A DNA stretch of 64,000 nucleotides, from the NCBI GenBank assembly GCA_017307785.1, contig JAFKGI010000045.1, forward strand, positions 1 through 64,000, read 5' to 3'. The notes below the pieces were generated by a model. The model did not search any database. It saw nothing but the letters and a program-made list of their open reading frames with translations, and was not told where the DNA came from. The translations under genes and the position numbers were made by a program. How positions within the stretch are numbered: the first letter of the stretch is position 1; each line of letters opens with the position of its first letter. This document shows, piece by piece, positions 38,701 through 45,749 of the stretch. The stretch is from Vulcanimicrobiota bacterium (GTDB lineage Bacteria > Vulcanimicrobiota > Xenobia > Xenobiales > JADMJV01).

Positions 38701-40345
38701 GGCAAAGAGCTCGGAGCTCACCGAAGTCCTCGGGCGCAAGGCGGCCGCCGAGGGGGCCATCGTCACGATCCGCCGTGAATTGGCGGAAAGCGCGGACAAG
38801 GGACTGTCCCACCGGATGCAGGGAATTCTGAACGACTTGGACTTTGTCTGGAACGAACTGGGCAACCGCACGACGAGCTTTCTGGCCCATGTCCGTCGCG
38901 AGATCAGGGCGAGCGGAAAGTTTCCGTCGCACAAGTTCGACGTCAGCCGCGGGGTCGAGAGCTTCCTGGAGGCGCTCAGGTCCGTGCGAGACCTCAAGCA
39001 GATCGACAAGCTCGAAGAATTCGTCGCGGGAACGAAGCGTCTTTTCGACGTCAAGGGCGTCAGCCTCGTTCACATCGATCCGTTCGTGAAGCTGGCACCG
39101 TTGATCGAGAGCCCGCGCAAGCTCTTCAGCCTGGTCGAGGATCTCGCATCACTTGGAAGCTTCCGGAAGAAGGCGTTGCCGGATGTGGCAGAAGTCGTTG
39201 GCACGGTGGCGCGCTCTTCGGCAGACGGTCCGCGGTTGGCTGGCGAGTTGACCGACGATCTCGCGGCGTTGGCCGAGAAGGCCAAAGTCAGGGACAAGAT
39301 CGACAAGTCCCTGAAGCTGGCCGATTGGACCGAAGCGCAGAAGGCGCTGGATGATGCCGGTGACGCACTGAAAGCCAAAATTGCCAAGATCCCCGGCGCC
39401 GATGGAGACGGTCTCAACAAAGTCCTCGAAGAGATGTCGCGAACCGGGCGCTTCAACTGGGATGTGTTCAAGGAAACCCTCACGGAAGCCTATCCGCTCG
39501 AGAAGCAGAAGTTCACGCCTCTGCGCGATATTGTCGAAGACTTGAAGAAGGCCGCGATCGAGGGAAAGGAGGCCTGGCTGGACATCGATGTCGGGCCCAT
39601 CCTGCATTGGGGGCCGGTCCTCGAAAAGCTTCATGGCGAGCTCGACGAAGCTGGGCAGAAAGCGCTGATCAAGCTGGTCAGGGACAAGCTGGCCGAAAAA
39701 CTGCCGAAACTGAGCAGCGAGGGCTACAAGAGCTACCGTCATTTGATCCGCGACAAGGTCATGGATCATGTCATCGCCGGGAGTTCGCCACGTGCTCAGA
39801 TGAAACGGTTCAAAGCCTTCATGGAGGTGGTGCGCGACAGGGACAATGCGTCGATCGGCGAATACTTCTCGGCCTTTCGTCGCAAGATTTTCGAAGGCGG
39901 CGAGGTCAGGAAGATCCAGGGGCCACTTTCGGGGGCAACGAATGTCAAAGGAGCCAGTCGCCAGATCGACGGTGTCGGAGAGATGGTCGACGGTGCGCTC
40001 GAGGTGCCGAATGGAAAGAAAATTCCGGACGGGCCGCAGGAAGGCGGCCGCTACCTTGTCGAGGACAAGGCCGGAAATTCTTTTGACCTCGATCAGGCGC
40101 GAATCTATTCGGACCGACTAGAGAAAGGTACCCTCAAGACCGCGGATCCAGAAGAGGTCAAGGGGCTCATCTATTTCGCGGAGGATCCGAAACATGCCAG
40201 CCGCATTGTCAACAAGCTCGATGGCGAAGGTTTGGACAGACGAATCATGGTTGCGACCTTCGACGAACAGGGCGAACTGTGTTTCTTGCCAAGGACCATC
40301 GCGCCGCCTCCACCTCCACCGCCGGCCGAATTAGTGAAGCCATAA
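32750..40345 (+). CDS. giant modular eCIS cargo/toxin with annexin-type repeats and C-terminal nuclease-like domain
   Basis: 2531 aa; ATG overlaps the ATPase stop (ATGA). Modules seen in order: basic, Pro-rich start; six repeats of about 11 residues of the type ITFEPEVITAR at 46-181; a long charged Lys/Glu/Asp/Pro region to about 900; four annexin-type repeats with GTDE or GTDV cores near 922, 993, 1075 and 1313 (QWGTDEAK, GPGTDEDA, GAGTDEGA, GIGTDVDA); a hydrophobic Ala/Gly-rich segment at about 1518-1571 and a Gly-rich one near 1690-1710; a zincin-like motif REEGIH at 1852-1857 where the first His of HExxH is missing; a helical region; and a C-terminal domain with D2407 and E2438-D-K2440, the arrangement of PD-(D/E)XK nucleases. 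It ends in a poly-proline tail. The layout fits a toxin carried in or on the particle; DUF4157 is absent. Function is inferred. Confidence 0.7.
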   Translation: MSPPRTRPRRPSVTVTHETRPKGPPRAPPRRDPLQSAYGNSVANTIVFTDPLVITASPPKPADTITFEPEVITARPPPAAPSKTITFEPEVITARPPPAVPSKTAVPSRTITFEPVVITARAPAQPEKPPQTAGSEAIVLAPVTIYGRAPPREAAAKDPAPAAKVGKDGEVVFEPDVIVGRAPGVSVEAGEGPDQTGPLGKMAPDDKRPPSATDLKHVDPDGTPKPKATAGEEGEAVVPEGEDEESERKPGAPVSKDDKVSEEGLPKPAAVAQQAAAPQPAAAAESGGVADLAAWRSRVSAATAATPRPTLGSAPVASVTVISVTGRAAGARHRAGGAAVAKDARKAVRPPPEVPKQLPPPPPTPVPAADKLITDASDKEMPEQKLPVLEQRAPDAAVPTMDTELASDIGSKIEIPPPEPKPELAPGEKKPLDTKQVKKLKDAKAKEPEPDKRAKPGQQMTLKDTAPKPTPGVEVGTKGQSRKKVALVLAELLRSPDAEAGKIVAESRQEAYPQSALEREYPALGEEKKDEVVTDLKTQVDQIRAIAGISADELDQAIKSREESLQKLAAGAKDAFADADKEAKEETKKSGEEAAEKIAGAREAIDEDTIQKMIAATGEADPEVVKLRRDKGLRDLSRRAARQDVYYEKTGERRIKALDASHTRMRNAYKNAAKADQEKIFKKVFDEARKAKKTDDEAKKQATTQSESDALPYFQWAARRTEDLKRQFQALTTEAAGTTKTHRDGMKTALESAKGLLRDWAEQKIAEQESWWDQIIRMFREWRQDAADDAAAWEEARNEALRDSLVGDLQMIDDIHAAAASGVNMQAYIQERGLDQAQSTVLQTYFGGDKDAPRDAVGAVAAGMRMRVRMARKPGITEFMKSEVMKRPDGEWRQLGKIGNAERPPFNVVGLGSDLHAAMDQWGTDEAKIYTALANLTPVQARAIRAFYQTRYNRSLDDHLESEMSGAELTRAQALLEGNQTLADVATLREAMSGPGTDEDAIMQVLRNKSAEERAAIVAQYKKQYGVDLNAELKDELDDGWSSHHDYDRASALMAGDTAKADAIAIDQAMHGGITGAGTDEGAITRIYEQTRTEVEAEAARKGWSTAEMEAEIKRRNLAIEQKYETKYGDPTRKLDGTSGQPSALRAAFKSEMSDAELDLANALADNDIVAADAARIGVEKESFITSDETVNKVLESQYARARKDAERDKTLDLQFRAEVDALRDKPWSREQWAREREKAKGEVEATAKAQAKLNMSKLENAFDDKYSKFGKGGLQVLIAFNMSGDDQDKAWKLIKQGGVLEPAQEIFYAVNGIGTDVDALKRVLKGKSPAEIDAIRKQWKKLYPNEPDLDSRIYEEVGGRDERDMKWGLEGEPQTLDGKIKRAQERMDYEKTAYSLGNSFSGEERAFMEEEYKALVEEKASFEKLSLSMPPRRPDESNEVYIARLLDETDALREPKRQNESDDEYAARLAKASSQGALLDKYAYSKESFNLQEGYFDRSVEDHRAAVDSLADTVANIAAIVATVIVIAVASFFTAGTGGAAIIAALASAKVAAAAAIAAAAATIASKQLLKGKAYSRQEMGVDAIVGVVDAIASYATAGLGGGLLKSLRAGAPASKLATMASNTKIAGKLAKAAASERLATRVFANALAEGMEGVASTLPSALVGNVLDEKNWAKGNPLTNILGGTLIQTGIGAGLSGGLGGLGGIGKHVDEVADALPRGRKELASGLAENSDLLAKRGAPADRLAAWKGWKVDNPGRPYKEFLNEFDAGILAKEVDDSARHALQREMRGELLSGIPPAQRGQFADVPIHVMSDADFQRFTKSASGKAVVVFENGMPRVILREGADLTALREEGIHLLQSRDPKLAKKFAKIDETRLANWKNLDLDEQLDLYHTKLDIELDAQQRLVKSLDEELAGLDDPALRKGLLERREAALKNFENLKNRLDEVTGITPTERLKIAKGEIDPPQYLDQEPRLFTKNAHDPAKSSELTEVLGRKAAAEGAIVTIRRELAESADKGLSHRMQGILNDLDFVWNELGNRTTSFLAHVRREIRASGKFPSHKFDVSRGVESFLEALRSVRDLKQIDKLEEFVAGTKRLFDVKGVSLVHIDPFVKLAPLIESPRKLFSLVEDLASLGSFRKKALPDVAEVVGTVARSSADGPRLAGELTDDLAALAEKAKVRDKIDKSLKLADWTEAQKALDDAGDALKAKIAKIPGADGDGLNKVLEEMSRTGRFNWDVFKETLTEAYPLEKQKFTPLRDIVEDLKKAAIEGKEAWLDIDVGPILHWGPVLEKLHGELDEAGQKALIKLVRDKLAEKLPKLSSEGYKSYRHLIRDKVMDHVIAGSSPRAQMKRFKAFMEVVRDRDNASIGEYFSAFRRKIFEGGEVRKIQGPLSGATNVKGASRQIDGVGEMVDGALEVPNGKKIPDGPQEGGRYLVEDKAGNSFDLDQARIYSDRLEKGTLKTADPEEVKGLIYFAEDPKHASRIVNKLDGEGLDRRIMVATFDEQGELCFLPRTIAPPPPPPPAELVKP
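32941..33060 (+). repeat. tandem 60-bp direct repeat inside the giant gene
   Basis: Bases 32941-33000 and 33001-33060 are the same except for 4 positions. Each unit encodes ITFEPEVITARPPP plus a short Ala/Pro/Ser linker. A third, more diverged unit follows at about 33079-33120, and older copies flank it. The near-identity of the two central units points to recent duplication or gene conversion. Confidence 0.9.
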
Positions 40346-41370
40346 TGCCGACCAAGCCGAAGTTGCCGAGTAGACTTTCCTTCAATTGCTACGCAGTCGA
40401 GGGAGACTTCCGGACGTTCGCGGCATCGGTCTTCGAGGCGGTCCGCGAGGCGGGTCTTGCAGAGCCTGTCCGATGGTCGACGCATGGCGCCGACGGAAAG
40501 GCCGACGTTGCCCGCGCTGTCGACGCGCTGCCGCGCACTCCGGCGGAAGCGGGAAAATCGCGGTCCTACATCGAATTTGACCTGACCGCCGGATTCGGTG
40601 GGATGGTTCAGTACTTTCCGGACAATCAGGGGCAGCCGACCGCTCGGGCAGGGCTGCAATGGACGTCGACGAAGGTCGCGGATCGCGAGGGCGACGCCAG
40701 GAAGTTCCAGGCGGGATGTGTGGCGATCTGCACGGCTCTGATGGGAAAGTTCGACGTCTATTCGGCCGATCTGCGGCCGGACTCGGAAGGTCACTGCATT
40801 CCCGTCGTCCCTCTCGTGAACGCCAACAGCCATATCGTCGTGGTCACGCCCGGCGGGGTCGGCCAAGCCTACGACGAGCCCGATCGATTCTGGGCGGCAG
40901 GATGGAGTACCGTCAGTGAAAGCAGGGGCCGGCGCCTGCTGGCGCGCGACGTGGAGGTCCTCGGCGGACCGGAATACCTGGAGAGGATCATCGACCCTCA
41001 ATGGGCGATGGCGCGCGCCGCCAAGCCCGGCAGGACGCGATACGACCCGCCCACCGTACGCGCCGAAGAGGCGAAGATATTCAATCGCGGCGACGCGCGG
41101 CTGCATGCCGTGGGTTACTCGGAGGCGGAGCAACTGCTCGAATATTCCTGCGCACTCGAAAGAGGTCAGCACGTCCAGGGGTGGGAGATCTACGCCCTCC
41201 TCACCATCGTGAAAGAGGGCAAGAGCACGGAGGGATGGCCGGTCAAGACCGTCCGTATCGTCTTTCTGGAGAAATGGATGGCCGAGCAGGAGAAGCGGCC
41301 CTTGCTCGATATCGGCTGCCACGTCTGGCACTATCAGGACGACGGCGAGCTGAGAGAAATCACGGAGTAG
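40345..41370 (+). CDS. unknown protein directly after the giant toxin-like gene (candidate immunity or chaperone)
   Basis: 341 aa; ATG overlaps the giant gene's stop (TAATG), so the two are translationally coupled. No known family is recognised. It is acidic to neutral, without signal peptide or membrane segment, with conserved-looking stretches such as FDLTAGFGGMVQYFPDNQ and NSHIVVVTPGGVGQAYDEPD. Its place right after a C-terminal nuclease-like domain is the usual place of an immunity gene in polymorphic toxin loci. eCIS cargos usually lack immunity genes, so a loading chaperone is the main alternative. Confidence 0.65.
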   Translation: MPTKPKLPSRLSFNCYAVEGDFRTFAASVFEAVREAGLAEPVRWSTHGADGKADVARAVDALPRTPAEAGKSRSYIEFDLTAGFGGMVQYFPDNQGQPTARAGLQWTSTKVADREGDARKFQAGCVAICTALMGKFDVYSADLRPDSEGHCIPVVPLVNANSHIVVVTPGGVGQAYDEPDRFWAAGWSTVSESRGRRLLARDVEVLGGPEYLERIIDPQWAMARAAKPGRTRYDPPTVRAEEAKIFNRGDARLHAVGYSEAEQLLEYSCALERGQHVQGWEIYALLTIVKEGKSTEGWPVKTVRIVFLEKWMAEQEKRPLLDIGCHVWHYQDDGELREITE

Positions 41371-41373
41371 GCG

Positions 41374-42351
41374 ATGGGCGACGGCGCGGCAGAATTCCGC
41401 ATGATCGTCGCCCCCGAGGTCGGCTTCGGCAGGATCGCCCAGACGATGGCCGATATCGGCCTGGTGGCGGGGCCCGACGACGCCGTGACTGCGCCGGCCA
41501 TCCCCGGCGAGCGCGAGTTTGCCTATTGGACCAGCCCGAACGACGCGGGGCGGGTCCACTACAGCTTCAATCCCGCCGTGGCGTTGCGTGTCCTCACTTT
41601 TTCCGGCTCGTCGGCACTGGGCTGGCACGCATCGGCGTCGGAAGGACTGGCGCAGCTCCGCCCGCTCGAGATCGCCGCCTTGCTGCAATCGTCGTCGCGC
41701 CGTGATGTGCTTCTCGGTCTTTATGCCGCCGCCGAGCTGAGGACCATCGGCCTGATCGCCGACGTCGATGCGCTGCGTATCCATACGGACAGGCGGATCT
41801 CCCAGACAGCGGCGCAGGTCGCCGAAAAGCTCGCGCTGGCACTGGTCTCCATAGGTGCGGAGCGTCTGGCGGCGGCCGGGCGCCGGCATCCCGATCGCTC
41901 GGCTGTGTTTGCCCATCTCGGCGACGCGCCAGACCGGTGCGAAATATTGCGATGGCTATTGCACGACGGACACGGAGGCTCGTCCGAGACGGTGAAGCTG
42001 TTGCGCTCCGGTCTGACCGATGCCGATTGGCGGGTGCGCGTGACGGCGATGATGGTGACGGGCCGCCTGAAGCTGCAGGTCCTTTGGCAGGAGGTCCGCC
42101 AGATGGAGCTTCCCACCACCAGCCGCAGTGGGCTCGACGCGCGTGGCCGTTCCCTTTTGATGGCGGCACGCAAGGCCGTTCTGTCGGAGATTGCCGATGA
42201 ATCTCTGCCACAGGACGACAGCGCCGGCGCGGTGCTGACGCGCGAGCTGCGGGATGCCATTGCCGGACGCAATGGCGCGGCGCGCGGAGAGGTGGGAGAG
42301 TGGGTCGATGGATGGGTTTCGGTCGGAACTCCCGGCCAAAGGCCCCGTTGA
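41374..42351 (+). CDS. helical-repeat protein of unknown function in the eCIS operon
   Basis: 325 aa, 3 bases after the previous stop. No family recognised with certainty. The second half is built from short amphipathic helices (RPLEIAALLQSSSRRDVLLG, KLLRSGLTDADWRVRVTAMM) with a HEAT-like rhythm. No signal peptide. Its context suggests a cargo-related, immunity or assembly role. Confidence 0.6.
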   Translation: MGDGAAEFRMIVAPEVGFGRIAQTMADIGLVAGPDDAVTAPAIPGEREFAYWTSPNDAGRVHYSFNPAVALRVLTFSGSSALGWHASASEGLAQLRPLEIAALLQSSSRRDVLLGLYAAAELRTIGLIADVDALRIHTDRRISQTAAQVAEKLALALVSIGAERLAAAGRRHPDRSAVFAHLGDAPDRCEILRWLLHDGHGGSSETVKLLRSGLTDADWRVRVTAMMVTGRLKLQVLWQEVRQMELPTTSRSGLDARGRSLLMAARKAVLSEIADESLPQDDSAGAVLTRELRDAIAGRNGAARGEVGEWVDGWVSVGTPGQRPR

Positions 42352-42385
42352 CGGATATCCGGCTGCAAGACTGAGGGAGGCCATC

Positions 42386-42661
42386 ATGGCGGACAACCGG
42401 AAAAAGGTGTTCGAACGCTTCGAGGAAAAGCTGGCGAAGCTCGAGGCGCTGCGCCATGAGATGCCGGCGCGCTGGCAGCTCCTGCATCTCCACAGTGCCC
42501 TAAACGCCCTGGAGAACGATCATGTCGCGGCCGAGCTTCACATGGACGAATTCGACCGGCATGCGCTCGAGCAGGAGTATCCTGAGCTCGAGGCGGACCG
42601 CGTGCCGACCATCGAGGAGATCAGGGCACGCTTCGATCTGATGGCCGCACGCGGTGTCTAG
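42386..42661 (+). CDS. small hypothetical protein at the end of the eCIS operon
   Basis: 91 aa. ATG 42386 follows GAGGGAGG with good spacing. The protein is acidic and helical (KKVFERFEEKLAKLEALRHE ... LNALENDHVAAELHMDEFDR). It starts 34 bases after the previous gene, so it is probably the last gene of the transcript. No family recognised. Confidence 0.6.
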   Translation: MADNRKKVFERFEEKLAKLEALRHEMPARWQLLHLHSALNALENDHVAAELHMDEFDRHALEQEYPELEADRVPTIEEIRARFDLMAARGV

Positions 42662-42783
42662 CGCTGCGACTGCAACCGTTGATCTCGGCCACAAGCGGAA
42701 GTTGCTGTGTGCACGATGGAGATTCCGCAGCAGTCGGGCGCCTGATACAGTATTGCGGCCTTCCCTCATCTTGGCTGCCCTGG

Positions 42784-43410
42784 ATGTATCAACCCAAAGT
42801 GCCGATCAAGAGTGCCGCTGAAGTCAGGGCGATTCTCGGGCCCGATTTCCCAAGCCAGGTCGCCAAGGTGATCGACCATATCGATGGGCACTGCAAAGCC
42901 TGGATCGAGCGATGTCCCTTCATTGTCGTCGCGAGCGTCAATGCGGCGGGGGCTATGGATACGTCGCCCAAGGGCGATCCTCCCGGTTTCGTGAAGGTCC
43001 TCGACGAGCATACGCTGGCGATACCCGACCGGCTGGGAAACCGCCGCGGCGATACGTTCCTCAACGTGCTCGAGAATCCGAGCATCGGCATCGTCTTCAT
43101 CATCCCGAAACGACGCGAAGTCGTCCGTGTCAGCGGGACCGCCTCGCTGGCCAGGGACCCCGACCTGCTGGCGGAAATGACGGTCAACGGGAAGGTCCCC
43201 GATCTCGCCATGATCGTCCGGGTCCGCGAGGCCTTCTTCCATTGCGGCAAGTCGATGATCCGGTCCGGTCTGTGGGAGCCTGATCGATGGGGGCCGATTG
43301 ATGGCCTGCCGTCCTATGCACAAGCTCTGAAGGATCACGGCGCCCTGGACGTCTCCCTCGACGCTTTGCAACGGGGGCTCGAGCGCAACGAAACGGAACG
43401 TCTCTACTGA
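42784..43410 (+). CDS. pyridoxamine 5'-phosphate oxidase-family flavoprotein (MSMEG_1061-like)
   Basis: 208 aa. The split-barrel FMN-binding pattern is visible: CPFIVVASVNAAGAMDTSPKG, PDRLGNRRGDTFLNVLENPS, IGIVFIIPKRREVVRVSGTA, and a C-terminal FHCGKSMIRSGLWEPDRW. This matches the MSMEG_1061-type FMN-dependent PPOX family; the substrate is unknown. Start ATG 42784 is chosen because the family sequence begins there; a TTG at 42679 would add 35 unrelated residues. No strong ribosome site is seen. It is probably separate from the eCIS operon (122-base gap). Confidence 0.82.
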   Translation: MYQPKVPIKSAAEVRAILGPDFPSQVAKVIDHIDGHCKAWIERCPFIVVASVNAAGAMDTSPKGDPPGFVKVLDEHTLAIPDRLGNRRGDTFLNVLENPSIGIVFIIPKRREVVRVSGTASLARDPDLLAEMTVNGKVPDLAMIVRVREAFFHCGKSMIRSGLWEPDRWGPIDGLPSYAQALKDHGALDVSLDALQRGLERNETERLY

Positions 43411-43515
43411 AAACGCGATTCTCTTCCCCCGACGCCTTTCACAATCTCGTGCAAAGCCGTGAACTTGCGCGCGCCGGAAGATATGATCGGCCGCTTTGTT
43501 GGGGAGGCGCCGCCG

Positions 43516-43836
43516 ATGACCATCTCCATCTCTGACGTCTTTCTGAGGATTCGGGCACAGCAGCGCATGATGCCGGTCAACCTGCCTGTCTTCCGGTGCC
43601 TGAGGCTTGGTGGAAAGCAGGGAGGACAGTTCAACCTCGAACTTTCCCGGGAACTTCGGTCGGTCGACCGGGCCGTCATCCACGCCGAAGGCGTCTACGC
43701 CGGTCTGCGCTTCTACGTGGACCCGGCCTTCGACGGCATCGAGGTGGAAGTCGTCGAGCCGGTGTCGATCTTCCCCGACATGTCCGAGATCCGCAGGATC
43801 TGCAGCAGCATCGGCGTTGGCTGCCGCGCCTACTGA
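43516..43836 (+). CDS. small hypothetical protein
   Basis: 106 aa. ATG 43516 (MTISISDVFLRIRAQQRMMP) is preceded by GGGGAGG 8 bases upstream. No family is recognised. It has alternating strands and helices, no signal peptide, and ends SSIGVGCRAY. Minus-strand frames across it look like shadows. It converges on the secreted protein gene at 43891. Confidence 0.5.
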   Translation: MTISISDVFLRIRAQQRMMPVNLPVFRCLRLGGKQGGQFNLELSRELRSVDRAVIHAEGVYAGLRFYVDPAFDGIEVEVVEPVSIFPDMSEIRRICSSIGVGCRAY

Positions 43837-43890
43837 GCGCTCCCATGCCCCGTGCTCTTCGGGGGCGGGGGCGGCGGCCGCGCCTGCCGC

Positions 43891-44301
43891 TCAGCCCGTC
43901 TTGGCGAAGGTGAACCTGCAGACGCGACTGCCCACACGGTCGCCGGTGCCGGACGTGCCCGTGAACTTCGCCATGACTTCGAACGAGATCGGCGTCGCCG
44001 TAGCGGCAAACTTCTGATTGAAGTCGGCAGAGCCCGAAATGCCGCGCGCGGAGAGCGATGCGGTGCCGTCGGCGTTGATCCGCCCCTCCAGGGACATCGA
44101 CGGGCTCTGTCCCTTTTCGCGATACTGCCCGAGGAAGCGGCCGTCCTTCACGCGGGCGCCATAGCGCCAGGTGAAGCCTCGGGCGCCTTCCTGCGTCCCC
44201 TCGCAGACCTGCAGGACGGACCAGTCGCCATCGAACGATTGGGCGTGGAGCGACCCCCACGGGACGCACGCACAGAACACGGCAAGCAGGACGGTGCGCA
44301 T
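43891..44301 (-). CDS. small secreted protein
   Basis: 136 aa with a Sec signal peptide (MRTVLLAVFCACVPWGSLHA, cleavage expected before QSFDGDW). The mature part is beta-rich (GDWSVLQVCEGTQEGARGFT, KDGRFLGQYREKGQSPSMSL, GDRVGSRVCRFTF) with two cysteines that could form a disulfide. This kind of small periplasmic domain is common in alphaproteobacteria, but the function is unknown. I chose the start at 44301 because it places the signal peptide at the N-terminus; the frame extends upstream to 44442 without similarity. Confidence 0.65.
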   Translation of the reverse strand: MRTVLLAVFCACVPWGSLHAQSFDGDWSVLQVCEGTQEGARGFTWRYGARVKDGRFLGQYREKGQSPSMSLEGRINADGTASLSARGISGSADFNQKFAATATPISFEVMAKFTGTSGTGDRVGSRVCRFTFAKTG

Positions 44302-44493
44302 GCGCGGGCCTCTGATTTGTCGCGGGACACGCCACGTTAATCGACGCCGTCGTCGGGCGTCGACTGGAAATTCCAGTGTCCATTGCCGCTTGATTTGCAT
44401 CAAGGACGTCTCTTTTCGGCCACCTAGTCTGGACATCGACATTGAATCCCGCGGCGACGTCGATCGCGGTCAGGGGAAGCATGGGGAGCGCCG

Positions 44494-45723
44494 ATGGCCG
44501 ATCGGCAGGACAACGATGGAAGCATTGCGCCCGGGCGGCCTGGAAGACGCTGTCTGGCCGCGGTCGCCATAGCGCTCGCCATGGCGTTCATGGCGGGCGG
44601 CGTCGGATCGAACGCATCGGCCATGACGCTCACGACCGAGCCGATCGAGCGGCCCGAGTCTGCCGGTAAGGCCCTCGCTTCCGTTCCCCGGCTCAGGCTC
44701 ACCGGGGTGCTGGAGCCCGGCGACAGTGACCGGGTGCGCGATATCCTGGAGCGTCTGAGATCGCGTGGTAAGAGCGACGGCGGCGAACTCGCGACGATCG
44801 AGCTCGACAGTGCCGGCGGTACCCTCGAGGAGGGGCTGCGGATCGGGCGGCTGTTTCGCCAGTTCGGCGTGACGACGATCGTCCGCTCGAAGGCTCGCTG
44901 CCTGTCGGCCTGTGCGCTTGCCTTTCTCGGGGGCGCGGCGGTCGAGGCGGGCAGGATCGTGCCGAGCCGGCGGCTCGAGATCGGCGGCCGGCTTGGATTT
45001 CACGCCTTCTACGCCGGCCGGGAGGACCGATCGGCCGACGCGGCAGCGAGCCGGGCCCGAGGCGTCGCCGAGGGGCGGGCGGCCTCCGCGATGATCATCG
45101 CCTACGCCGTGGAGATGGGGGCCGACTCCGGGCTCATCGCCCGCGCCCTGATACGCCCGCCGGAGGACATGACCTACATCATCCGGGTGAGGGAGTTCGC
45201 CGCCCTGAATGTCTGCCCGATGGGCCTCGATCGGCCCCGCCTCGCCCTGATCGAGCAGGCCGTGAATCTCTGCAGCAACGCGACGGCGGGATTGCTGACG
45301 CAATGGACGGACCTGGTGCACGAATACACGGCCCGCGAGGCGCGCAATCTCCTGCTGGGCGAGGTCAGTCGCAGCATCACCGCCGCCAATGTGCGCAAGG
45401 GCCTGGGCGCACGGCTCGAAGAGATCATGCGTTCGGGAAACGAGACCGCCAAGGATCTGGCCTATGGCGAACTCGCCGCCGCGGGCATTGCTCTGCCGGT
45501 TCTGCAGGACAAGGCGTTCCACATGGAGGATGCGAGGCTGGGGCCCCACACGTTCGAATGCCTGGCCAGCCTGTCACCGCATGAACAAGGTGCCTATGGC
45601 GTCGCCCTGATCACGCCGCGGGGCGTGGTGGCACCGCCGCATGTTGCGCCGCCGAGCTGCCCGGCCTTGTTCCTCTACGCGCCGGACGAGCTGATCAACC
45701 TTCGCGCCGATCTGGAGCGCTGA
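44494..45723 (+). CDS. exported ClpP/crotonase-fold protein
   Basis: 409 aa. An N-terminal hydrophobic stretch (residues 20-42) ends in NASAM, so the protein is exported or membrane anchored. The core has ClpP-fold landmarks: ATIELDSAGGTLEEGLRIGR (oxyanion loop GG) and CLSACALAFLGG with probable nucleophile S138, followed by GFHAFY. This resembles periplasmic ClpP-like proteins of proteobacteria. The last 200 residues are a helical region without known family. It is divergent from the secreted protein gene and convergent with the response regulator. Confidence 0.72.
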   Translation: MADRQDNDGSIAPGRPGRRCLAAVAIALAMAFMAGGVGSNASAMTLTTEPIERPESAGKALASVPRLRLTGVLEPGDSDRVRDILERLRSRGKSDGGELATIELDSAGGTLEEGLRIGRLFRQFGVTTIVRSKARCLSACALAFLGGAAVEAGRIVPSRRLEIGGRLGFHAFYAGREDRSADAAASRARGVAEGRAASAMIIAYAVEMGADSGLIARALIRPPEDMTYIIRVREFAALNVCPMGLDRPRLALIEQAVNLCSNATAGLLTQWTDLVHEYTAREARNLLLGEVSRSITAANVRKGLGARLEEIMRSGNETAKDLAYGELAAAGIALPVLQDKAFHMEDARLGPHTFECLASLSPHEQGAYGVALITPRGVVAPPHVAPPSCPALFLYAPDELINLRADLER

Positions 45724-45749
45724 CGCCGATGCTTTCCAGCGAAGCGGCT

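Noticed and set aside
42679..42783. TTG start extending the flavoprotein by 35 residues
   Set aside because: The added residues resemble no PPOX N-terminus and no ribosome site precedes the TTG.
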